A stretch of DNA of 64,000 nt from Boswellia sacra (Eukaryota > Streptophyta > Magnoliopsida > Sapindales > Burseraceae): the NCBI GenBank assembly GCA_013180625.2, contig SNVD02009680.1, forward strand, positions 324,501 to 388,500, read 5' to 3'. The translations under genes were made by a program, and so were the position numbers. Every line of letters starts with the position of its first letter. Position 1 is the first letter of the stretch. Below are positions 38,556-52,047 of the stretch, in pieces. The notes beneath the pieces are model-generated. The model searched no databases. It was given only the letters and a program-made list of their open reading frames with translations, and was not told the DNA's origin.

Positions 38556-38749
38556 TAATGCTACACTTATAATCCAAATACAACTTAAAGTCTATACTAT
38601 GATATTATAGTTTAAGTGAAAAAATCCTATTGGAGATATAAATTTTCTTATTTATTTTTGTTATTTCTCTTTCGGTAAATTTTTGTTTTATAAACTGTCA
38701 CATCAGATTATAAATTTTTTATTATATTTAAACTATAAGTCTAACATTA
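38556..38749. mobile_element. MITE, GTAATGCTA family (194 bp)
   Basis: The left end TAATGCTACACTTATAATCC pairs with the right end in reverse complement (TAATGTTAGACTTATAGTTT). The interior is AT-rich and noncoding. Confidence 0.6.
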
Positions 38750-41211
38750 CTAACTATTTGTGTTTATATATATTTATATATAGACACACATATATATCAA
38801 AAAAGAAAATATATAACTTTAAGCAGACCAATCACGATATCAGCCTTGAGAATAAAAGCGAATATATGTACAATTTTTTTTACCAAATTGAAGTGAATAT
38901 AATCCAGAAAAAACAGCTGGCTGATACCCTTGTGTGAATATATTGTATTGATTTGTCTCGCATATATCATTTATTCATTTATCATCAGGATAACATGTGA
39001 GTTAGATGGGTTGTCAAAAACATGAACTACGTGTCTTTATTGCTCCTATAATATTCTTTGCGGCTCTTTTTATCCATTGTATCTCTTTTTACAAAGTTCT
39101 CCACATAAATGCAAATCTATTGATCAATTCCCACTTTATGATATGAAAATTAAAAGCCTAAGATTTGAACAAGAGAACTAACATGGTCCTTAAGCAAAAT
39201 AATAACGAGACAAGGACATTCAATTTTGACACTCCACGATCGAGTGTTTGATTTGCTTATTTTGTATAGTAAGAATACGACTTGACTTCATCCTTTAATT
39301 TTGTTGGTTAAAAACAAATCAAGTAAACCAACACAAGAAAACATAATCATGAAAACATTAATCTTTCCTCTTTTATCGGTAATGGGGAGACTGGCAGGCC
39401 CATATGAATACGTACGATAGCTTTAATCACGAGTCATTTGATTATAAGTGCGTGCATTAACATTAATAATTAATATTTAATTAATTAATTAACAACTAAA
39501 AGAGTATGCTAGCTGATAAGTATTAACTTTCCTTTCAAAAAAAATGAAAATGAAAGATGATATGAAATTTAATGCTTCCAATGAATTTAGGGCATAAAAT
39601 AATTAATTAGACTTCGATGGGTTTGAAAACTACAATTTTTTTTTTTTTTAAAGATGTTTGTTATGCTATATATCCATTATAACAAGTATAATTTAATGTA
39701 TGACCTAACTGATATATATAGCATGTTCGATGAATTTAATTAAGAAAACTGTAAGATATTTAAGGCTAAGACATGCATGCATGCATGCTTCAAAAGATTT
39801 GGCTTTTGTAAGATCCAAATCTCTTTGTTCTCTGCTTTTGTTTTCTCCTTACAGCTTGAAAGGCAAAGCCCTTTCCACGCAAACACAAAACAATGATTAA
39901 TTAATATGCAAAATGCTCCACATATCTAATTTCTGATTGCGCTGGGACCCTCCATCTTTCGAATCTAGTAGTGTCTTTCAATACTTTCCATAACTTTGAT
40001 CGATAAGTTAAACGTTGCTGGAATCCACCTGGTTCAATTCTTCCCTAATTATAAAATTTAATCCATTGAACTTGATCATATTATATTAATCCTTCGAGAT
40101 TAATCAAAACAGTATATATAATCTGATCATATTAAGTCTTAAGCATGGTTTCGTTTGTAAGATCATGGTTAGTGATCTTTGGTGTTGGCGATTCCATGCA
40201 GATTCAATAAATATACATATTATGTCGTGAAACAAATAAGTCTAAAATAGATTATCGGTAAGACAAATTGGCGTCATTATCATATGCCTAGCTCATTAGC
40301 CATTAACCTATCGTGGGAATGATTAACAATGAGTAATTAAATTAAATAAGTATAAAGCACCAAGTTTAGTTCTTAAGTTGATTTAATAGAATGTCGTTTT
40401 TGTTAGTGCATTTTACAAGTGTTATCCATGCAGAACAATGAAAGGGACTTCTTCTGTCGATGACGCGGATCAATAAGCACAAGCTTGGTGCATGCTTGGC
40501 CATTTGCGGGTGCCACTAACGAGGCACAACCGCACAAAAAGCCCACATGAAAGAAAATGAATAGAATTGAAGTCGCCTACTTGAAATAGCTCGGTATCTT
40601 TTCGGAAAGAACTCAAATATTCGAGTCTGGTCCTTCAACCAATTTAATTATGGCCTCCAACTTGAGATATACAAATCTATCCTAAAAAGTCAGTCCCAAT
40701 ATCAACATCTTCCTTGTACCGAAATGAATAAAATTTTTTATATATGATACTGTTTGTGACAAAATTTGGATGGCCCCAATTTTAATATAAACCGGGCAAA
40801 AATGGAAAAATATGCTAAGTGTTGCTCCAATATCAGCTTTCCTGTCAAAACCAAAAAACTGTAAGGGTGGGTTCAATGGTGTCGACAAGGGTTATCGACT
40901 TGTCCCCTCTGATGCTTAAGTCAGTGATCGAAAATGAGTATTTGGATAGTAATTTGACTATTTTAGTTAAATTAGAGCAACTTTTCTTGAGCTTCCCCCT
41001 TCGAAATATATATAGTCGTTGAGCTAGCGTTATGCTAGAACATACGTGACAAGTGGCTGTTAACTGATTGAGTATAGGTTGATGTGTACAGTAGTCCATG
41101 AAATAAGGAAAATGGTGCCAATGTGATTGTTGTGGGTGTTTCCATGATTGCCATGTAGGCTAGTCGGATTGCTGATCCCCATTTCTGTGAATATTGATCA
41201 TTGGCTCATGG
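38750..41211. other. AT-rich noncoding interval
   Basis: No coding region is supported. A short run of CATG repeats (RY-like CATGCATG) lies at 39772-39788. Confidence 0.4.
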
Positions 41212-41219
41212 CCTGTGCG

Positions 41220-41828
41220 TAGTGATGGAGCCTGCAGTATCTTGCTTTAGCGGGGGTAACTTGACTCGTTAAAAAAATTATTGATAATAAACATGAAAAT
41301 TGATTCATAATATATATGTTAATATATCAATATTCAAATTAGTATTTTTTTTCTTAAATTTCGAAATATTATAATTAAGAATGTACAAGCACATACTGAT
41401 ATGTTACCCAAAAAAAAAACTCAAAACAGTTTTGTATTTATTTACGATGTTCAATTGATATTGTAAAAGTATTTTAAAGAAATATTTCATATGAATTATA
41501 AATACTTTGAAATATTTTATAGACAATAATATGATAGAGAGTAGGTTATTGTAACTCAAATCTTGAACTTAAGTGTTTAACAAATTGATAATTATAATTA
41601 ATATGCGATGGCCTTTTAGATTAAAAATGTATTCTAATATTAGTTGACAATGTATTAAGGTTTAATTGATCGTATAGAAAATGAATTATTGGAAATTTAA
41701 ATTATTTTAATTTTCAAAAGATAATATGGTATGTTGTGTTAAAATTCAAACCAGAGTAAAATTTTAGAAATTCTCCAAATTTGGTAGGGGCAATTGAACC
41801 CCTTGGTCACATGGTGGCTCCGTCCCTG
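41220..41828. mobile_element. Non-autonomous hAT-like element (about 609 bp)
   Basis: The left end TAGTGATGGAGCC and right end (reverse complement CAGGGACGGAGCC) form 13-bp inverted repeats with three mismatches, the right one starting CAGGG as in hAT. Immediately outside are CCTGTGCG (41212-41219) and CCCGTGCG (41829-41836), an 8-bp duplication with one mismatch. There is no transposase inside. Confidence 0.6.
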
Positions 41829-41836
41829 CCCGTGCG

Positions 41837-43935
41837 TCCTATGGTGGTAGTTAACCTGCACGTTGTGTGCACATGCTACAGCGTCTTCAACCTGGTCGTT
41901 GATGGATTGAATTCTCTCACTCGTGTTAAGCTTTCTGTTATTGGTCGGAAGCTAACGGGGTTTGACTTGCTGGACTGGTTTAGTCTCTCGGCTTTCTGAT
42001 TTGGATTAGGCTTTGGGCTTGGTTATTTTATCACCAATAAATACTATTTAACTTTTACCTTTAAACTCTTTACATCCCATTTATAAGAATACCTCGACAA
42101 AAATTTCAAATTATTTTTTTCTTATTAAATTCCATTTAATTTCTAAATTATCTTTTTATTAATACTAAATTTATTGCGAAGAAACTCAGTATTTTACTTT
42201 CAGATTCGTTAGACATAATAATTCTTATTAATTGAACAGACTATAGAAATTATACACGATAATTCTTCTTAATTCTCGATGTAACTAAATCCTATATTGA
42301 TATTTATTTTAAAAGTTTGATTTTTATTAAAAAGAATAGAAATTTGGAAGAGCCTCGTCAAAGATTGTCTTATTAAAGATTATTTAAAGGAACGTGGTTT
42401 TAAAGTTTGGAGATTTTGGTGGTTTTAAGAGTTCAGCCGTCAATGGCAAGTTTCACAAATTGCCACCGTATACATTTGTTGAGCACGAAACTCCGTATCC
42501 AAAAAGTAAAGCCATAAGAAGGTTGATGAAGAATTAAGACAACGAAAGTTGATAAGTTCAGAGGGAAGAAAAAAAGCAAATTGCTCATTTATTGAGAATC
42601 CAAATCAAATTGAAGGTAACATGGCTTTTTCCGTATTTTGCTATATTACTTTTAAAGCATATATCACATATTAGGTTTTATAGCAAATATTTATAATATA
42701 TTTTTGTCAATTTTAATAATATTATATAAGAATAAAGTTAAAAAAATAAAAAATAAGATATATATAACAAAAAAAATGGAGATTGAATAGAAACACTCTA
42801 ATTCAATAACTGTTATTAAAAATTAGTAATTTTTTTTTTAGGCCGTTGAGACTCCCTTTGAAAAAAGAAATATTAAAAAATAAAATAAAAGAACTTAAGG
42901 GGGATGGAATCTGACAAAGAAAAAGGCGGGGTCCGTTAAATTACTGACAGCCTCAAATTAAAAATTTTAGCTTGGGCTCCAACTCCTGGGTCCGGCCCAA
43001 TATTCAGCAGATCATGAGAATTGTGTGATCCAGTTTGTTTTTGTACGGAAGCGTGGCACTTTCTTAAGCGGACACGTCGGCCTTCTGTAGTTCATATCTT
43101 GATGATAGCGAAAGAAGTTTCCCCGTGGTTCAGCAACTGTACCAGAGCTACTGGGCAAGTTCAATTTTCAAATTTTCAAAAAGATTCTCCCCACGAGGCT
43201 CTGCAATTATTGGAAGAGTAAGCCCCTTTGATTATTTATTACTAATTTAAACATTCACCCAAAGGTCCTTGCCTTATGCTAATTTACTCCTGCCCCCTTA
43301 GTTCGATCAATACTAACGAATCCACAATTTATTGGAATTTGGATAAACTTACATAACAATTTGTAAATTTAAACATCTTTATCCTGAATTTTGGTTAATC
43401 CGTTTGATTTACTAGCTATATTCCCAAAGTTACTTACACCCAAAGCTTGTAAATTTTATGATTAAAATAATCATTAAATAGTTTCCTATTATAAATACTT
43501 AAAATATATTTAATTACAAATTATTTTTTGTTTTTACACTCATAATTTTCACACATTATTTATCTACTCAGTGTATAATCATTATGTTACAAATCATATT
43601 CATTTAAAATTATTTAATAAGATTCTAAGTATACCAAGACAAGTTTTATATATTTGAAAAGATTAATTTTTCTTGACTTTTAGGACTTGTGATTTCTTTT
43701 CAAACTTAAGAACGATGGAGGTTGCCATTCTTCTAACTCCTTTATGACAATAAAAATGTATTCAAAACAATGTTTGTTGCCTAAGACGTTATGTGGATTA
43801 GCGATTGTAAATATCATACAAAAAAAAATGAAGCCAAATCTCAACTTATCAACCCACAAAATAGTAGAAAATAATTGATTTAAACAAATAATTATAATTG
43901 AAATAACCTAAAAGATAACTCATGTATATACAAAA
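41837..43935. other. Noncoding interval
   Basis: AT-rich with a few less AT-rich patches (42900-43220). Short open frames show no known domain. Confidence 0.4.
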
Positions 43936-44254
43936 GAGTAATGTTATTCCTATACAGTTAAGATATAAAATTTATATTTTAATTTATATAATGTGTTATA
44001 TGGCATTAACTTGTCATATACTACGTCACCTATTTTAATTAGTTTTTAATTATATGATAATGATACGATGAAAATCATTAATTGAATGAGAAGATCATGA
44101 ATAGACAAATCATAAAAGTATGGTAAGCATTAGATAATAAAAAATAAAAAACTAAAATAGATAATGCGATATATGACAAGACATTATCATATCAATTGTC
44201 ACACTATTTGAGATACAAATATTGTATCACAACTTTATAAAAATAGTATTACTC
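43936..44254. mobile_element. MITE, GAGTAATRYTATT family (319 bp)
   Basis: Long imperfect inverted repeats of about 110 bp: the left starts GAGTAATGTTATTCCTATAC, and the right in reverse complement starts GAGTAATACTATTTTTATAA. Both continue through a CTTGTCATATA block. The target duplication is unclear. Confidence 0.65.
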
Positions 44255-45450
44255 ATAATAAAAAGGTTGAGATGTGTTTTCTAATAAAATTTTATTATTC
44301 AAAAGGTTTAAAGTGATATGATTTAATAAATTGCTATAAATATTTTAGTAAAGAATTGGGAAATTCATGGAGAAAAAAAAGTGAATGTGTAGATTAAACC
44401 ACTGGGTTTAATTAAAAAATAATTATTTTTAATAAGTGATTAGGTATATTTAAGAAAATAATTTGTTATTATATTTATTTTTTATGAATGTTATGTTTTG
44501 TTACTAAGTTAAGTGTATATAAGAAAAAAAAAAAAGATGTCAAATATCACTGTGAGGTTTATTAATTCAATAGGTGTAAATATTTATGTATAAAAAACCT
44601 TACACATATCTTAATTATAATATACTTATTTGTTACTTAAGTTTGTAAAACTATTGCCATAAATTCCACTTTAATGAAAACAATTTGAATTTTTATCACG
44701 TAAATATAATTATAACAACATATATATTTTATTATGGACTATAAAAAGAAAATCATAATATACAAGTAAAATTTTATGCTATCTGTACACTATTTATTGA
44801 AAAAATTTGCAGAGAGTTGAGATTGTAATTATTATCTATCATTTTTAAGATATAGATTATCATATTACTGAAAACTTAAACTTATTATCTCAATAAAAAT
44901 GAAGTTAACATTAACAATAATTGACTTATAATGTTTCATTAAATTATTGATTTTTACATAATTTAGTAAATTAAATACGAGTAATTTAGTAAGATGAATC
45001 ACGTTCTTTAATTATACAAATACATAGTTAATTAGTTTTTGAAAGCTTTCACTTTTAATGACAAATAACTTGATACTTTAATTTAAATTTTAAAATAAGT
45101 GGATAGACTTATAATCCAAATTCAAATATCAAAATCATTTCGATTTCATTTTTTTTGGGTTTTAATAAATTACCTATAGTTCATTCATTCAAATTGAACT
45201 GTCAGACAACCGAAATTAGTGGGTCTTCAACAAAATATCGAAACCTTATCGGTAAAAAGAATATGGGAGGAAATGGAGGAGTTTTTTGTAAATTGAGTAA
45301 GCATAGGCACCTAAGAGGTGACAGTCGTCTCCGGATGAAAACCCGAACAAATATTTAATAATTATTTATTCAATTTCTTATTAAAAGCCTAAATTTACAC
45401 CCGACGCCGTTTCAAATCAATTAAAGGCCGAAGACGAACAAGATTAACTC
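44255..45450. other. AT-rich noncoding interval
   Basis: Nothing beyond AT-rich sequence is visible. The last part is the upstream region of the phosphatase gene. Confidence 0.4.
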
Positions 45451-47010
45451 AATCACACTCCTCTATCATCTGAAGAAAACTTACTCGCAGCCAGAATCAT
45501 ACGCGTGGCAACTCAACAGATTACTATCTAAATTCAACAGTGACTACACAATTTTTTAACGCAGAAGCGCGTAAGAGCCTTCTGATGAACCTTCACTAAG
45601 AAATTACAAAAAATACGATAATTATCCTTGAAGAAAAGTTTCGTATTATTTATCATCACAGTCCCTTGCGCGGACAAAAAATAATTTTCGATCCTCTTTC
45701 ACTTTCCCTCTCTTTTCCATCTTTGGAGGGAAAAACCTCAGAAGCAAAAACTAAAAAAAAAAAAAGAAAAAAAGAAAAAGCTCCGAATCGAGATCATCCC
45801 TAAGGTGGTAGAAAATGTTGGGTTTTGCTTGCTCGCTGTCAGCTACACTCCATCTCTTCGGTCTTTCGACTTATTGCTCTTCTTTTGCTTGATTACAGGA
45901 ACAGTTACAGCCACTTCAGCTTCTGATTCTCTCATTTTCGATTACGTTTTAGGTCAGGAATGTTTAGTTAATTTGCTTGTATTTTTGGTGCAATTTTGTA
46001 GTGCCGTTGTCGTTGTGTTTGGGTTACTTGCTCTGTGAGGTTTGATTAGTAGCAGATGCACGCTTGATCTAACTTGTGTTAAACGCTAAAATCTTGGAGC
46101 TTTTCAGTGATTTTCGTTTCAGAAACGACAGGGTTCTGTTGATTTTTTGTTGTCGTTTTAAGGTTTTGTATGTTTTGAGTTGTGATATTGAAGTGTTCAA
46201 ATGGAGGGTCTAGGGTTTGAGGCCAGCTCTTAACTTGGTCGTGTTATGGATATTAGGTGCTCAGAGGCGGCGCAGAACAGCTTGGAGATAAACATCTCAC
46301 ACTATATTTGTGTTGCAAATGTTGAATTGGAGCATTTTGCGCGAGCTGAATAGAAACAGTAGCTAGTAAGTTGTCTAGTCTTGATTTGGTGATTCTGGAA
46401 AGGCTGTATATTTACTAGCTGAAAGATAGGAGATTGGATGAATATTTATTATAGGTTACTTTAGCAGCTTAATTTATTTGAATTATTTTGGGAAAAATAA
46501 TCTCTTTACTAGCTGCTATTTGGAGGTCAAAAGTTTGAATCCCTAAATTGAGTGCATTTATGAAGTCCCTAAATTGACAGCATTTGCTCTCAATGCATGA
46601 ATCAGATAGAGAGATTCTGCGGGAGCTGATTTTGTTTGTAAGATAGAGTATCCAGTTGGTGTAATGAAAACTACAGTCTAGGCAACTTAAAAACCTACTC
46701 GAGACAATTTACAGTTTTCCTTACATTTATCATTGTTTTATTCGTTTCTCATACTCATTTTGTAAGTCTATGATGACATTCAAATGAAAGATTAATAGAA
46801 TTATGGGTGCTGTCCCAATCCTCTCTGGATAATTTCTTTTATCCCGAAAATTTGATCCAAAATAAGTGTAGAATTGTTACAGCTGATTAGTGTTGACATG
46901 AATTTTGACAATTGTCGAATTGAGTATACATAACATATTTATAAGTTGTTCTTCTGAAGGGGAGTAGAAAGTGATAGCTGTCTGAATATTGGAAATATCT
47001 TCATTTGGAA
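45451..47010 (+). other. Probable promoter, 5' UTR exon and leader intron of the phosphatase gene
   Basis: A purine-rich A/G stretch near 45755-45780 and balanced sequence to about 45960 look like a first, untranslated exon. The rest, up to the ATG at 47011, looks like a long leader intron. A short upstream ATG at 45814 opens a small frame. Exact borders cannot be fixed from sequence alone. Confidence 0.4.
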
Positions 47011-50000
47011 ATGCAAACCAAGAAAAAGATTTATGGAAGAAATGCTTCTCGAGAGCATGCCAGTCCTAGGGTTTCAAGAGCTCAAAAGAAGGCATCTGAA
47101 AATGTACAAGTTACAGAAAAGAAAGTTGCAGAGCTAATAACATCCTCAGCTAGAAAGCAAAAGTCTGGTATGCTGCTTACTTCTTTCTACTGGTTTATTT
47201 TATATTTCATTATAAGTTCCTTTCACATGCCAGTTCATTTTCTATGGAAGAAACACTTTATTTGTGATAACTTGTTTTGCATTCTCAACGTTTTTGTTTC
47301 AGTAACAAAACTATGTAGTTCTACCAAAGGGTCCATTTAACCATGATGTGTTCTGTGTTTCAATTGAATATCAAATTTCTATCAGTTTTCATATTTCTTC
47401 CACTCTTGCCCATACAGCAGTTTGCTAGATATTGTATGATTTTGTAAAGTTTGCTTGTGTTTTCACCATTGATCTCATAGTTTATATATTTGTTAGACTT
47501 TTTAAAGTGCTTAAATATTTGCTTTCTATTTGGGGTGTAGTGGAAAGTTCTAAGTTGGAGCGTAATTTTTTGTAAGCATATGAGCCTGAAAGATTGAATA
47601 CGGAGAATCATAAGAAGATAAAATAAAAGTAGCTTGTAACAAGTTTTAAATTGGATTGGAAGCATCACTCTTTGTTGCATGTTGCTTATTTGTTTATGTT
47701 TTTGACTGAAAAAAAAAAATCATAATGTTAAGATTAACTAACTTTGATGCATATTTTTGTTTTGTGCATATATGGGCTAATTTTATTTATCCTGCATTGC
47801 TCTGGAGTCAAATACTTGGGCATCAGAACCTATTACTAAATTTTGAGTATGTATTTTCATTTAACTTGGTAACGTATTTAATCGATTTCTCTCTCAATGA
47901 ATTTCAGTCAATATTCTTTCAAAGAAAAATAGGGAGGCTGTTGCATCAACTGATTTGAATACCGGATATTGCTCAGTAAACAATGAGACTGCTCATGATT
48001 GCTTGGGATATGATTCATTTAATGGAGCTCCCATGGATCATAAGGTAACTTTCTAACTTGGGCAGTTCTGTCTGTTTTGGCTTCTTGGGGGCTGGGCCTT
48101 GGTGGAAGATGCTGATATGGTTGTCATCTTTTCAGTTATATATCTGTTTGGTCCAACCAGGATGGTGTCTGTGTAGTCAAGGAAGAATAAATAGGAAATA
48201 TTTTGAACTTGAAACAGTGAAATCATTTTATTTATTTATTTTATGCATCTGTATATTTATCTGTGGAAACATTTCTCTCAGCTATCATTTGGCCAGTTGC
48301 AAGTAATATTAATTTTGAAATGCTCCTGTTATTTTATGCACTGCTATCATAACAAATTATGTAATGCAAGTATTATGGGAGATGTGAAATGTCAGATGAT
48401 GGAAAAACTAGACATTTGAACTATCAAGATTGCTTTTCACGAATTCCTAAATTTTTGCAGGGTTCTAATGAGGAAGATGCTCGTTGTGTGATGGAAACAA
48501 TTTTTTCTCCTGCGTTTCACATATCTAAAGTCCCAGGAGGTGCATTTGACAGTGGAGGTAGGTGATGAAGTTAGATGTTAGTATGAGTTCTATGTTTCAT
48601 CACATTTTCTCTTGTTGATGCTTATGAGTAATTCCTATCTAGTTGATTTTGCCAACTTTTTTCGGAGTGGAGACCAGAAATTCCATGACGAAAGTGGGAC
48701 GGAGTACTCAAAGATTGATATGCTGGATGGTCAAATTGCCCGAGAATCTTCAGAATCCACTTTCGGAGGAGAGAAGAATTACGGTGAGAATACATTTACT
48801 TCAATAGAGGTGGCATTTCTAGTTAGGTAATATATAAGTAGATAGTAATATATAGGCTAAAATTCTGAACTCTGTTAACCAGATGCTTCCTGCTTTTGTT
48901 CTAATGCAGATTCAGGAGCCAGCCTTTCCTCTGAAGTTTCAGCCATATATCTTGCAATGAAAAACTCAAAGCTGGAATGTGTTGATGAGCATGGTCAAGA
49001 ATCTATGTCAACTGATGCTTGTGTGGATGTGGATGACGAGTATGAAGAAGTTGATGACTTTGATCCCTATTTATTTATAAAGAACTTACCAGACTTGTCA
49101 TCAGTGGTCCCCACTTTTCGGCCTCTGCTGTTACCAAAACAGACTCGGAGTTGTCCTCCAACTACACTTGTTTTGGACTTGGATGGTAAGAAAACTTGGG
49201 ATACTTATTACGGTGGAGACGTTTATGAAAAGTGAATTTCACCTTATTGTTTGTTATTGTGCAACCGGATGAAATTCGTATTACAATATCACAGTAAGAC
49301 TTCGCTTATCTTGTTTTTATATACGGAGAAAATCTGTATCTAGGTTCTGAGCTGGACCTGTAGGCTAACTGATGAAGCATCATTTTTATTTTTTGCGGTG
49401 TTCTGCTCTTAGCTCTTTGTATTTAAAAGATAAATTAATACTTTGTTATATATGTTGTGTATGAATTGGGCTGATCTTTCTGTAGCATATTGCTTAATTT
49501 TTTTGTTTTTCTGATGTTATGTCATGAGTTGCATGGTTGTGACTTGAGCATTTGGGTTTTCTTCCGTAGCATGATATCTCCTATCTTTCTGAAAAATCAA
49601 ATATCAGTGATTCATTTTCTCCTTTTAAATTGTGATTGTGTCAAATCATTGACATATTGGTCAGTGAGCCAACTTCTTGTTATATTCCTAAATTGATTTA
49701 AATAAAGTTTCAGGCTGATGTTGAAATTAGCTTGGTGGCAATAAAGAAGTACCTCTTTTATGTTCCTAATGTCAAATGACTTAGCTTGTATTTTCATGTC
49801 CAAGTCATTGATAAGATATATTTTGATTTGGCAGAAACTCTGGTGCACTCCACACTAGAACCTTGTGACGATGTGGACTTCACATTCCCTGTAAATTTTA
49901 ACCTCCAGGAGCATATGGTCTATGTTCGATGCCGTCCTCACCTCAGAGATTTTTTGGAGAGAGTTGCTAGTCTTTTCGAGATCATTATATTTACTGCAAG

Positions 50001-50703
50001 TCAAAGTATTTATGCAGAGCAACTTTTAAATGTGCTTGATCCCAAGAGAAAGTTATTTCGTCATCGTGTCTACCGTGAATCCTGTGTTTTTGTGGATGGA
50101 AATTATCTTAAAGATTTGTCAGTTCTTGGTCGTGATCTAGCACATGTTATCATAATTGACAACTCGCCACAGGTACTGTACTGAACTCGTTTCTTGAATA
50201 ATTTTATGCAAATACTTCTGCTGTGGACATCTATTACTTAAATAGGAGAAATTAGAATTACATGTCTAGGATAGTATACTTAGCTTTTCTCGTTTTGTAA
50301 ATAAGTTTTGTAGCTGATGATTCCAGTTTTGTAGTAATCTTAAATGGAGATCTGTTCTGTATCAACCAGTCAATTCTTATGGTAGTAATTGCTTATAGTA
50401 GTGGTTCCCTTTGCCTATAATTTTATTTATTTTTATATAGTTGTTGAACTCTCATCTTCTTAATGAGGTTGCTGGTTTTCTTGTTAGGCATTTGGATTTC
50501 AAGTGGACAATGGAATTCCAATTGAGAGCTGGTTTGACGATCGTTCAGATCAAGAATTGCTTCTACTGTTACCCTTCTTGGAGAGCTTGGTTGGGGTTGA
50601 AGATGTAAGGCCACTGATAGCAAAGAAATTCAATCTTCGGGAGAAAATAGCTGCAGCCGCATATCCTCTAGATTATAATAGAGGGGATCCTTTCGAAAGG
50701 TGA
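47011..50703 (+). CDS. SSP4: SCP1-like small phosphatase, SSP4 type (453 aa)
   Basis: FCP/SCP phosphatases remove phosphate from the RNA polymerase II C-terminal domain through an Asp nucleophile. Seven coding exons: 47011-47167, 47908-48044, 48461-48557, 48643-48783, 48910-49185, 49835-50172 and 50488-50703. The N-terminal 230 residues are basic, then acidic and low in complexity. The C-terminal half is the FCPH/HAD domain. The catalytic DLDETLVHS has its first Asp at about residue 267 and is split by an intron after the first base of the Glu codon. It is followed by [33 protein letters not shown] and the IIDNSP motif. The end ([16 protein letters not shown]) is typical. Start at 47011 because the first ATG in frame opens the exon. 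Assignment to SSP4 rather than SSP4b or SSP5 is by layout. Confidence 0.9.
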
Positions 50704-52047
50704 GCCTGGATGTGAAATTTGCACCATCAACTTATGTGGACTCAATTTGTCCTGTATTTCAGACAAGTACTTTTAGGTCTTCTTGCTGAGAAGTCTTATT
50801 CCAGATTTAAGGTTTAAAGTTAAAATGGTGTAATATCAACTGGAAGAAGCAAAAATGCGATCAATATGTAATCGTGTATCAACGGTTGAAACCTTTTTAT
50901 ACGAAGATAGCAGCTGAAGTGCTTCATGTATAACTGGTGAGGATGGCTCAAAAAATATATATAATTTTTTCTTAAATGAATAATACATGTATTATGCTAT
51001 GAGCTGGAAGGAAAAAACTGTCGTTGAAGAACTCTCTAATACAAGTTGAAAAACTCGAAAAGATACAGCAGTTGATTTGTATATACGGATACTTTTTGGC
51101 TGTAGTGGTAATGTAGTAACGAAGGATCGCTGCTCTGACGGTATGGCAGCAATTCTGCCCAGGCGTGTGGGTCACCTGTTTAATTGATCATAGTCTATTC
51201 AAAATGATATGGAGACAAGATAATATAAATTATTTGTAATCCATGCCATCCTGTAATTGCTTATAGTTTGCTGAAATTCGCCATGAACTATATGAACAAG
51301 TGAGCCTTTGATAAGAGCATAGCTTGTGCCTCGCGTGGCTTTCAAGGATCTAAATAAAATACATGCAATTGTAATAACTCTTCTATACTTGAAAATGTGA
51401 CTGCCCGACTTTATTGGTATGCATTTATTGCCAACATATTCCAAAAAAAAAAAAGTACGTGAATAATTGATTTTAAGGGAATTGATCTTAATGCCTTTAA
51501 ATAATTTTAAAATAATTAAATTTATATAATTTGATATGATATAAATTTTTGCACGAGTAAAAATAAAAAAATTAAAAAATTTTTAATAAATGAGAAAGAT
51601 ACACTCATCTGATAATGTTATGCGATGTCAGATTATATAAGTTTAATTACGAAGGTTGGTTGGATATATAGAATCATTCGATATCTTTTTAATTTTTCTT
51701 TTTTCTTTAAACCTTTTGAATGGCGAAGCTGGTCAATCATGAAATTTCCAAACCAACCAAACAACTCGCGCACAAGTTGATTCCTACAGTCCTCATGAAA
51801 TGACCATATCGCTGCATCGCATATCCACCTCACTTCACGCAATTAGCATTTCTCAGATAACCATGGTAGAGTCACATTTTAACCGTGGTTAAGTAGCGGT
51901 TTACAAATAGCTCCCGCTACGCGCCATTCCCCCTATTATTTTAGTCCAATTCAAAATTTCAAATCGGACCGTCCTGCTTTCTCTCCCGAGTCCCAAATCA
52001 ACTCCTCTCTTTCTCCATAATTTAAATTCTCTCAAAATCCTGCAATC
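50704..52047. other. Phosphatase 3' UTR, noncoding interval and ASY1 leader
   Basis: A 3' UTR to about 51180 is followed by AT-rich sequence. The ASY1 promoter and 5' UTR are expected at about 51850-52047. No further gene is seen. Confidence 0.4.

Noticed and set aside
41781..41999. 72-codon plus-strand frame
   Set aside because: It crosses the border of the hAT-like element and has no domain.
47360..47680. 106-codon minus-strand frame in the phosphatase gene
   Set aside because: It lies within an intron of the plus-strand gene and shows no domain.
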